Part shown: in pieces, positions 17,678-25,197 of the stretch
Numbering within the stretch: the stretch's first letter is position 1
Layout: each line of letters opens with the position of its first letter
Source: Melioribacter roseus
GTDB lineage: Bacteria > Bacteroidota > Ignavibacteria > Ignavibacteriales > Melioribacteraceae
Assembly: GCA_020724265.1 (NCBI GenBank)
Contig: DYHH01000004.1
Location: 62,001-126,000 of the forward strand
Length of the DNA: 64,000 bases
Direction of reading: 5' to 3'
Program-made: the position numbers and the translations under genes
The notes under the pieces: generated by a model
The model's input: the letters and a program-made list of their open reading frames with translations, nothing else
What the model was told of the DNA's origin: nothing
Database searches by the model: none

Positions 17678-18571
17678 ATGGAAACAAAAGAGACTTTGAA
17701 AAACAAAATCGATTTTGCCGTTATATTAACTGTTAAGAGAGCAAACCCGAATGGGGATCCCTTGAGTGGAAACCGACCGAGAACTGATTATGATGGTTTT
17801 GGAGAAATATCGGATGTATGTATAAAACGCAAAATTAGAAATAGGCTAATGGATTTGAAACATAATGTTTTTGTTCAATCTGATGATAATAAATTAGATG
17901 ATTACCCAAGCTTACGAAAAAGAGCCGAAGGTGAAATAAAAAAAGAACTATGGAAGGATGAGAATAAATTCCGTGAAGCAGTATGCGAAAAATGGATAGA
18001 TGTTAGAGCTTTCGGACAAGTGTTCGCATATGGCAGCGAAAGTAAAGGCGGTGGTGTTTCAGTGGGCATTCGCGGTCCTGTTTCCGTACATTCTGCCTTC
18101 TCTGTTATTCCTGTTAATGATCGTATTGCCAGTATACAAATCACAAAGAGTGTTAGTGGTGAGGGTGACGGCGGGAGAAAAGCATCCGATACAATGGGAA
18201 TGAAGCATCGTGTCAATCATGGCGTTTATACATTTTATGGGAGTATAAATCCGCAACTTGCCTCAAAAACACTCTTTTCAGATTCCGATGCAGACGCAAT
18301 CAAAGAAGCTTTAAAAACATTATTTGTAAATGATGAATCATCTGCACGTCCAGGGGGAAGTATGACGGTTCATAAAGTTTATTGGTGGAAACATCAATCA
18401 AATAATGGTGATTTTTCTTCTGCCAAAATTCATCAGTCTATCGAAAAGAAAATCAAAGTCAAGGATGGAATCGAACAGCCAAAAAGTATTAATGATTATT
18501 ACATCCCCGAAAAAGCAGAAATAAATACTGAACTGCCTGGTTTAGAGGTTGAAATTATCGATGGAGAATAA
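17678..18571 (+). CDS. cas7c: Cas7c (Csd2), Cascade backbone subunit
   Basis: This 297-residue protein forms the helical filament along the crRNA spacer. The N-terminal RANPNGDPLSGNRPRTDYDG-like stretch (about residues 22-41) is the clear Csd2 signature, followed by CIKRKIRNRL near 51. The middle has SVSGEGDGGRKASDTMGMKHRV, typical of the family's glycine-rich thumb region. It begins with ATG after TTAGGAG. Immediately after its stop lies a 90-nt fragment resembling a second, divergent Cas7 C-terminus, which suggests past recombination here. Confidence 0.95.
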   Translation: METKETLKNKIDFAVILTVKRANPNGDPLSGNRPRTDYDGFGEISDVCIKRKIRNRLMDLKHNVFVQSDDNKLDDYPSLRKRAEGEIKKELWKDENKFREAVCEKWIDVRAFGQVFAYGSESKGGGVSVGIRGPVSVHSAFSVIPVNDRIASIQITKSVSGEGDGGRKASDTMGMKHRVNHGVYTFYGSINPQLASKTLFSDSDADAIKEALKTLFVNDESSARPGGSMTVHKVYWWKHQSNNGDFSSAKIHQSIEKKIKVKDGIEQPKSINDYYIPEKAEINTELPGLEVEIIDGE

Positions 18572-18575
18572 TTAG

Positions 18576-18665
18576 AGCAAACCCGCACGTGATTACTCTG
18601 ATTATGAAATTTATCTTGATGGGAATACTTTCCCGGAAATATTTAAGATTGTTGATGTGGAATAA
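18576..18665 (+). pseudogene. Relic fragment resembling a Cas7c C-terminus
   Basis: After the cas7c stop, a 29-codon open frame with no start codon ends in TAA at 18663-18665. It reads, in part, ARDYSDYEIYLDG and FPEIFKIVDVE. The spacing of P-x(4-5)-DY-x-I, then F/LP, then xI(V/I)D matches the end of the intact Cas7c (PKSINDYYI ... LPGLEVEIIDGE). This suggests the leftover 3' end of an older cas7 copy. The match is short and judged by eye, so it is tentative; it could also be noncoding leader of the BRO-N gene. Confidence 0.4.
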
Positions 18666-18689
18666 TCATCTGTAATATAAGGAGAAATT

Positions 18690-19532
18690 ATGCCCAACAT
18701 AAAACTATTTGAAAGCAAAAAAATCCGTTCTGTGTGGAACGAAGAAGATCAGAAATGGTATTTCTCTATTGCTGATGTAGTGGAAGCGCTAACTGACACT
18801 ACAAATGCAACTGACTATATCAAAAAGATGCGAAAGCGAGATGAAGTACTTTCCAAAGGGTGGGGACAATTTGTCACCCCCCTTGAAATGGAAACAGCCG
18901 GTGGTAAACAAAAAATAAATTGTGCTAATGCTGAAGGTTTACTACGACTAATCCAATCCATCCCCTCACCAAAAGCAGAACCTTTCAAACTCTGGTTAGC
19001 TAAAGTAGGCTATGAACGTTTAGAAGAAATTGAAAATCCTGAACTTGCCCAGCATCGCATGAGAGAGATTTACAAAGCCAAAGGTTATTCTGACGAGTGG
19101 ATAGAGAAACGAGTTCGCGGTATTGCCGTAAGAGATGAATTAACCAACGAATGGAAAAAGCGAGGAGTAAAAGAAGGATTAGAATATGCAATACTTACTT
19201 CAGAAATAAGTAAAGCAACTTTTGGATTGACTCCTTCTGATTACAAAAAATTTAAGGGATTAACAAAACCCCAAGAAAATTTACGTGATCACATGACGGA
19301 TCTTGAATTAATATTCACGATGCTCGGGGAAGCATCAACGACTGAAATTGCAAGAACAAAAAATGCAAAGGGTTTTCCCGAAAATAAAAAAGCTGCCGTC
19401 GAAGGAGGCTCTGTAGCCGGTAAAGCAAGAAAAGATCTGGAAAAGAAATCGGGAAGAAAAGTTGTAACAAGCAAAAATTATAAAACTCTATCGGAAAAGA
19501 AAAATCGACAAATTGATAAAGGTAAGAAGTAA
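18690..19532 (+). CDS. BRO-N domain protein (phage antirepressor/DinD-like) inside the cas operon
   Basis: This 280-residue protein has an N-terminal BRO-N-like DNA-binding domain (about residues 5-110; WYFSIADVVEALTDT and GLLRLIQSIPSPKAEPFKLWLAKVG are characteristic of prophage antirepressor-type proteins). The C-terminal half contains LTKPQENLRDHMTDLELIFTMLGEA and a basic, glycine-rich tail (GGSVAGKARKDLEKKSGRKV), a layout I associate with DinD-like proteins. It has its own AGGAG ribosome site and stops 3 nt before the cas4 start, so it is cotranscribed with the adaptation genes. It is not a known part of type I-C systems. Regulation of cas expression, a DNA-damage link, or an accidental cargo gene are all possible. 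Confidence 0.8.
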   Translation: MPNIKLFESKKIRSVWNEEDQKWYFSIADVVEALTDTTNATDYIKKMRKRDEVLSKGWGQFVTPLEMETAGGKQKINCANAEGLLRLIQSIPSPKAEPFKLWLAKVGYERLEEIENPELAQHRMREIYKAKGYSDEWIEKRVRGIAVRDELTNEWKKRGVKEGLEYAILTSEISKATFGLTPSDYKKFKGLTKPQENLRDHMTDLELIFTMLGEASTTEIARTKNAKGFPENKKAAVEGGSVAGKARKDLEKKSGRKVVTSKNYKTLSEKKNRQIDKGKK

Positions 19533-19535
19533 TCA

Positions 19536-20159
19536 ATGTACACCGAAGACGATTTCATAATGATTAGTGCACTTCAGCATTATGTTTACTGCCCGCGCCA
19601 ATGCGGGTTAATTCATGTGGATGACGTGTGGCAGGAAAACCTTTTTACAACACGCGGCAATATCCTTCACGAAAAAGTAGATACCGACACATACGAAACA
19701 CGAGGAAACATTAAAATAGTTCGTGGGTTACGAATCCATTCATTTAAGTATGGGATCGTTGGTCGTTGCGATGTCGTAGAATTCCATGAAAATAAAATAG
19801 AAAAATCTATTTTACCCGTAGAGTTTAAATCCGGCAAACCTAAAGAAGATTTAAGTGATAAGGTGCAACTTTGTGCACAAGTGCTTTGTCTCGAAGAAAT
19901 GCTTAGTACAAAAATTACAGAAGGGGCATTTTTTTACGAAAAAATTAGGAGAAGAAATACAGTTGAAATTGACAATGAAATCCGTAAACAAACGGAAAGT
20001 ATTATCAATTCGGTAAGAGAAATTATATCTAGTAAAAAAATTCCACTTGCCGAGTATGCAGCTAAGTGCAGAAACTGTTCATTGCAGCCGGTTTGTCAAC
20101 CAAAAGCTATGAACAGCCGTAAGTTGAAAATTTATATTAAAGGATTGTACACATCATGA
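19536..20159 (+). CDS. cas4: Cas4 nuclease (RecB-like, iron-sulfur)
   Basis: This 207-residue protein trims prespacers and selects PAM-containing ends during spacer capture. RecB-type catalytic residues are visible as Asp79 (GRCDV), Glu96 and Lys98 (PVEFKSG) and Gln111. Iron-sulfur ligands are likely Cys19 or Cys23 in YCPRQCG plus Cys178, Cys181 and Cys187 at the C-terminus. It overlaps cas1 in an ATGA junction, in keeping with Cas4-Cas1 complex formation in type I-C. Confidence 0.94.
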   Translation: MYTEDDFIMISALQHYVYCPRQCGLIHVDDVWQENLFTTRGNILHEKVDTDTYETRGNIKIVRGLRIHSFKYGIVGRCDVVEFHENKIEKSILPVEFKSGKPKEDLSDKVQLCAQVLCLEEMLSTKITEGAFFYEKIRRRNTVEIDNEIRKQTESIINSVREIISSKKIPLAEYAAKCRNCSLQPVCQPKAMNSRKLKIYIKGLYTS

Positions 20160-21184
20160 AAAAACACCTAAACACGCTTTACATTACATCGGAGGATGCG
20201 TTCATTCATAAAGAACGGGAAACTTTTGTCGTCAAGATCAATGATGAAAAAGTATTTCAAGCGCCTACACATTCGATCGAGAATATTGTTTGTTTCGGGT
20301 TCAAAGCTGTAACTCCGGCTTTAATGGCTTATTGTGCAGAAAACAATGTGGGTATAAGTTATCTTTCAATGAACGGGAAATTCCTTGCACGTGTTTACGG
20401 CGCTCAAAAGGGGAATGTAATCCTTCGCAAAGCCCAATATGCGGCTTCGGATGACGAACTGCAATCTCTACTAATTGCCCGACCAATTATAGCTGCTAAA
20501 GTATCTAACTATCGTTTTCTACTTTTAAGACATCAAAGAAATCATCCTGAGCTTTCACCCGAAGCTGTTTCACTGGTTGCCGATGCAATGGCTAATAGAT
20601 TATTAAAGATAGAGAAGGCTGAATCTTTAGACGAACTTAGAGGTTATGAAGGTGAAAGTGCAAATTTATACTTCAGTGTTTTATCCAATTTAATTACATC
20701 ACAAAAAGATGATTTTACATTTACACAAAGATCAAAACGACCACCTCTCGATCCGGCAAACGCACTTCTATCCTTTACTTATGCAATATTGGTTAATGAT
20801 GTTCGCTCAGCTTTGGAAACCGTTGGTCTTGATCCGCAAGTTGGTTTTCTGCACCAGGTAAGATCAGGGCGTCCGAGTCTTGCCCTTGATTTGATGGAAG
20901 AGTTTAGAGCGTACATGGGCGATAGAATTATGCTAAACCTCATTAATTTAAAACAAGTATCTAAAAAAGATTTTGAAATAAGAGAATCGGGTGAAGTTCG
21001 AATGTCCGACGATGCAAGAAAAGCATTACTAACGGCATATCAAAAAAGAAAACAGGAAGAAATAACTCACCCGTTTCTCGGTGAAAAAATGACAATAGGT
21101 TTATTACCGCATATACAAGCTCAGCTATTAGCACGTTACATTAGGGGAGATATTGAAAACTACCCGCCGTTTTATTTGAAATAA
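20156..21184 (+). CDS. cas1: Cas1 integrase, type I-C
   Basis: This 342-residue metal-dependent integrase inserts new spacers at the leader end. Likely catalytic residues are Glu165 (GYEGESANLYF), His233 (GFLHQVRSGRP) and Asp245/Glu248 (LALDLMEEFR). The length and the TLYITSEDAFIHKE N-terminus match the I-C branch. It is translationally coupled to cas4, but unlike most type I-C loci it is separated from cas2 by 118 nt carrying a perfect hairpin. Confidence 0.96.
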   Translation: MKKHLNTLYITSEDAFIHKERETFVVKINDEKVFQAPTHSIENIVCFGFKAVTPALMAYCAENNVGISYLSMNGKFLARVYGAQKGNVILRKAQYAASDDELQSLLIARPIIAAKVSNYRFLLLRHQRNHPELSPEAVSLVADAMANRLLKIEKAESLDELRGYEGESANLYFSVLSNLITSQKDDFTFTQRSKRPPLDPANALLSFTYAILVNDVRSALETVGLDPQVGFLHQVRSGRPSLALDLMEEFRAYMGDRIMLNLINLKQVSKKDFEIRESGEVRMSDDARKALLTAYQKRKQEEITHPFLGEKMTIGLLPHIQAQLLARYIRGDIENYPPFYLK

Positions 21185-21227
21185 CTTTCAAGGTATTTGT
21201 ATGATAAATTTTTCATAACACACTAAT

Positions 21228-21257
21228 CTGGAAGGTCACTTGTATTTGACCTTCCAG
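21228..21257. repeat. Perfect 11-bp stem-loop between cas1 and cas2
   Basis: CTGGAAGGTCA (21228-21238) pairs exactly with TGACCTTCCAG (21247-21257) around an 8-nt loop. No T-run follows (GTTGCTTAAC), so it is not a standard intrinsic terminator. It may slow or process the transcript between cas1 and cas2, or be a binding site. Confidence 0.75.
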
Positions 21258-21302
21258 GTTGCTTAACAACATGAGTTACTATTCACAATCGGGACAAAAA
21301 AG

Positions 21303-21593
21303 ATGATGGTAGTAATCAGTTATGACGTTTCAACAAAAACCGCAAGCGGTAAGAAAAGACTAAAGAAAGTTGCAGAGACATGTTTGAATTATGGGATCCG
21401 TGCTCAGAATTCCGTCTTCGAATGTGTTGTTGACCCAGGGCAATGGGAGCTACTTAAGAATGAACTTCTTTCGATTTATAATTCGAGTGAAGATAGCCTG
21501 CGGTTTTATTTTCTTGGTGCAAATTGGCAGCGAAGGTTAGAACGCCACGGAAAGGAAAAAAATCTTGGTGTTGAAGACTTGCTGATTCTTTAA
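21303..21593 (+). CDS. cas2: Cas2 adaptation protein
   Basis: This 96-residue protein forms the dimer that bridges two Cas1 dimers during spacer integration. VVISYDVSTKTASGKKRLKKVAETC at the start holds the conserved Asp8 of the ferredoxin-like fold, and residues 30-43 (QNSVFECVVDPGQW) are typical. Two adjacent ATGs (21303, 21306) are possible starts, and the ribosome site is weak. The CRISPR leader begins right after its stop. Confidence 0.95.
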   Translation: MMVVISYDVSTKTASGKKRLKKVAETCLNYGIRAQNSVFECVVDPGQWELLKNELLSIYNSSEDSLRFYFLGANWQRRLERHGKEKNLGVEDLLIL

Positions 21594-21766
21594 TTTTGCT
21601 TAATTGCTAACCTAAGCGAACATGAAATCCCCGGTAGGTTAGCAGTTGGAATAATTCCACTAAAATGTATTTTGAAAGAGTAAAATAAAATTTTTTGCCA
21701 AATTCTTCTATGTTAGCGTTGAACAATGTAGAACACAGTATTTTATAAGTAGTTAAAACAGTAGCA
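21594..21766 (+). promoter_or_regulatory. CRISPR leader
   Basis: This 173-nt AT-rich non-coding stretch joins cas2 to the first repeat. TGCTAACCT (21605-21613) and AGGTTAGCA (21636-21644) form a 9-bp inverted repeat flanking CATGAAATCCCCGGT. This layout resembles leader-start motifs I remember from other type I-C loci. The run of A/T before the first repeat (about 21660-21760) probably holds the array promoter and integration-host-type bends. Confidence 0.8.
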
Positions 21767-24700
21767 GTCGCACCCTTCGCGGGTGCGTGGATTGAAACAA
21801 CAGCTCGGTTGCGAAAGATATAAAGGATAAAGTCGCACCCTTCGCGGGTGCGTGGATTGAAACAAGCGTATGAGTGCTGAGAAAATAAGAGATATGGTCG
21901 CACCCTTCGCGGGTGCGTGGATTGAAACATAGACAGTGTAATTACATTATATTTACTATAATCGTCGCACCCTTCGCGGGTGCGTGGATTGAAACATTTA
22001 CTGAACTGGTGCCACTTGATAAAATTGTAGTCGCACCCTTCGCGGGTGCGTGGATTGAAACATCACCTTAATTTTATTAAACTCACTTGCGAACAGTCGC
22101 ACCCTTCGCGGGTGCGTGGATTGAAACCGTAACAACGTGATCATTTAATATTAGGTTGATGTCGCACCCTTCGCGGGTGCGTGGATTGAAACTTTTTCAC
22201 GAAAAAAAAGTTTGATGAGACATTCAAGTCGCACCCTTCGCGGGTGCGTGGATTGAAACCGAATTGAAGGAGTTAAAACAAATGGAACTCCGGGTCGCAC
22301 CCTTCGCGGGTGCGTGGATTGAAACACGGAGAACATAGATTGCAAATATTCTAAAGGCGTCGCACCCTTCGCGGGTGCGTGGATTGAAACTTTGTCCAAC
22401 TTGTTTGAGAAAACTTCCGGAAGAAGTCGCACCCTTCGCGGGTGCGTGGATTGAAACCGACAGAGTGACAAAATAAAAGAAGCAAGATCTCGTCGCACCC
22501 TTCGCGGGTGCGTGGATTGAAACATAAATGAAAATGAATTTCAAATAAATCTTGGTGTCGCACCCTTCGCGGGTGCGTGGATTGAAACTAATACCTCTAA
22601 AATAGACGATTAACCCCCAATTGTCGCACCCTTCGCGGGTGCGTGGATTGAAACCGGATCAGTATTTTCAAAATCAGTAAGGTTTTTCGTCGCACCCTTC
22701 GCGGGTGCGTGGATTGAAACGGGTAAATCGGTGCCATCGTATGGGGTGCGTACGTCGCACCCTTCGCGGGTGCGTGGATTGAAACAATTAATAGATACAT
22801 GCTCCGGATTGAAGGAGTGTCGCACCCTTCGCGGGTGCGTGGATTGAAACAAGTTGATTGAAGCTATTGTAAAATCTGCATGGGTCGCACCCTTCGCGGG
22901 TGCGTGGATTGAAACCAAACACCTGTTGTAAGTGTGCCGACAGAAGTTAGTCGCACCCTTCGCGGGTGCGTGGATTGAAACCACTTGTATCCGGAGAGAG
23001 TATCGAGTCTATAAGGTCGCACCCTTCGCGGGTGCGTGGATTGAAACTCCGGATGTTGATACTGATTACCGCGATGAATTGTCGCACCCTTCGCGGGTGC
23101 GTGGATTGAAACTGTTCACTTTGATATACATGAGCAGATGAATAGGGTCGCACCCTTCGCGGGTGCGTGGATTGAAACACGCTGATGAACAAGTAAATAA
23201 AAAATTTGCAACAGTCGCACCCTTCGCGGGTGCGTGGATTGAAACGAAAAAGAAAGCTAAGGAAGCTGAACTTAAAGAAAGTCGCACCCTTCGCGGGTGC
23301 GTGGATTGAAACTTAAAGACAATATATATATGCTTGGCATCCGAGAGGTCGCACCCTTCGCGGGTGCGTGGATTGAAACCACTTTGTTGTATCTGCTGTT
23401 ATATAAGTTAATGGTCGCACCCTTCGCGGGTGCGTGGATTGAAACGACCAACCAGATTGCCGGATGGGCTTTTAACGCATGTCGCACCCTTCGCGGGTGC
23501 GTGGATTGAAACCCGCCGTTATCATTAATTGTTAGAGCAAAATCTTGGTCGCACCCTTCGCGGGTGCGTGGATTGAAACGAAGTGGAGCGTCTCCTTTGC
23601 AACTCTCGTAGTGCGTCGCACCCTTCGCGGGTGCGTGGATTGAAACGCAAAAGTTACATTGCTTGTTTCCGCAATATCTTGTCGCACCCTTCGCGGGTGC
23701 GTGGATTGAAACGAGTTTATCACGCACGACATCCCATGTTGTATTTTGTCGCACCCTTCGCGGGTGCGTGGATTGAAACTAATGCAGCCTATGATCTGCG
23801 CTCGGTGATGCGGTCGCACCCTTCGCGGGTGCGTGGATTGAAACATATAGCCAGTCAACTAACTTATCCAACCATGTTTGTCGCACCCTTCGCGGGTGCG
23901 TGGATTGAAACAAACTATTTATAGAACTGTAATACATTTACGCTGTCGCACCCTTCGCGGGTGCGTGGATTGAAACAGGTAGTTAGTATCGAGTATCAAG
24001 TATCAAGATGTCGCACCCTTCGCGGGTGCGTGGATTGAAACTGAGCTTGAGATAAACGGTTGTAAATATTAGGGATGTCGCACCCTTCGCGGGTGCGTGG
24101 ATTGAAACTCAAAGGTGAAGATCAGAAAGCAAATTCCGGTGGGTCGCACCCTTCGCGGGTGCGTGGATTGAAACTGCACAAAAAGAATTAAACGCCCTAA
24201 AGCAAAAAGGTCGCACCCTTCGCGGGTGCGTGGATTGAAACATAAAATTTAACAAGTCGCAGCATCCCGAGAAACTGTCGCACCCTTCGCGGGTGCGTGG
24301 ATTGAAACAGTTCAATACCCGAACGTTTACTTCCAATCAGTGGTCGCACCCTTCGCGGGTGCGTGGATTGAAACCGAATATATGTCCGGTATTAAAATAT
24401 GTGAATGGTCGCACCCTTCGCGGGTGCGTGGATTGAAACAAAAAGATTGGCCGAGTTATTAAGAGAACTAGGGGATGTCGCACCCTTCGCGGGTGCGTGG
24501 ATTGAAACGACATAGAATCAACCGGACTCGACAAAGCAAACGTCGCACCCTTCGCGGGTGCGTGGATTGAAACATTTTATTCACCTTCTGTTTTATTCAT
24601 TAGACTGTCGCACCCTTCACGGGTGCGTGGATTGAAACCGCAAATATGTTGAGACAAACAACAATCCGCTTGAGTCGCACCCTTCACGGGTGCGTGGATT

Positions 24701-24902
24701 GAAACACCATCTTGAATATCTTGAATAACTTGATCGTTGTCGCACCCTTCACGGGTGCGTGGATTGAAACACAGATCTTTGCCGACCACTACCTTTTGAT
24801 TGCGTCGCACCCTTCACGGGTGCGTGGATTGAAACTCGTAGGCATAGGACTATTACAAGTTGATTTATCGGTCGCACCCTTAACGGGTGCGTGGATTGTT
24901 CC
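21767..24902 (+). CRISPR. Type I-C CRISPR array, 48 repeats and 47 spacers
   Basis: A 32-bp repeat starts GTCGCACCCTTCGCGGG and ends GTGGATTGAAAC, a classic type I-C sequence. First repeat 21767-21798, last 24871-24902. Spacers are 33-35 nt except one of 37 nt (24440-24476). The repeat folds with CGCACCC pairing GGGTGCG around a TTCGC loop, and a GGATTGAAAC-containing 3' end gives the crRNA handle. The first 43 repeats look identical. Repeats 44-47 (24607, 24674, 24739, 24804) have loop TTCAC, and repeat 48 has TTAAC plus a decayed 3' end (TGTTCC), which marks the old, leader-distal end. Transcription is with the cas genes. The many short frames inside the array are repeat artefacts. Confidence 0.99.
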
Positions 24903-25122
24903 ACAAACCTGTGACGCTTCAAAAGAAGCGTCATAGCGGGGTCCCGCCAAAGACGGGAAAACACGATTTTAAGATTCAGAGAAATCACTTTGCATTGACT
25001 TTATAGCGTCTCACCCCTCTCTGGTACGTGGATAATTCAGCATACCTACGGTTAAAGCATTATAATACAATAGGTTAGCTGAAAATTAGAATCAAAAAAA
25101 TGTACTGCTGAATTAGATATAA
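24903..25122. other. Trailer region with hairpin and fossil CRISPR repeat
   Basis: This non-coding stretch follows the array. A hairpin TGACGCTTC (24912-24920) / GAAGCGTCA (24925-24933) with an AAAA loop lies 9 nt past the last repeat and may end the array transcript. A smaller TCCCG/CGGGA hairpin follows near 24944-24960. At 25008-25039 the first 26 positions match the repeat at 21 sites. The remainder is AT-rich with no gene seen. Confidence 0.6.
25008..25039 (+). repeat. Degenerate CRISPR repeat outside the array
   Basis: GTCTCACCCCTCTCTGG and then TACGTGGAT match the array repeat at 21 of the first 26 positions; the last six have decayed. It begins 105 nt after the last annotated repeat, close to the length of two spacers and one repeat, so it is probably a remnant of the array's former end. 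Confidence 0.55.
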
Positions 25123-25156
25123 AAAAAGGCTGAACGGTTTTCCATTCAGCCTTTTT
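25123..25156. terminator. Bidirectional terminator
   Basis: AAAAAGGCTGAA (25123-25134) pairs exactly with TTCAGCCTTTTT (25145-25156) across a 10-nt loop. A-run and T-run flanks let it work on both strands, fitting its place between the plus-strand CRISPR array and the minus-strand peptidase gene. Confidence 0.85.
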
Positions 25157-25197
25157 CATTTACCAATAACTAATAACCTAATAACCAATAACAAAAA

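Noticed and set aside
21607-24988. Many open frames on both strands inside the CRISPR array
   Set aside because: They consist of the translated repeat (for example VSIHAPAKGAT, FNPRTREGCD) joined by spacer codons. They are artefacts of the repeat period, not genes.
12186-25122. CRISPR-Cas region as part of a transposon or integrative element
   Set aside because: No transposase, integrase or flanking inverted/direct repeats were seen; nuo terminator and array trailer give plain borders.
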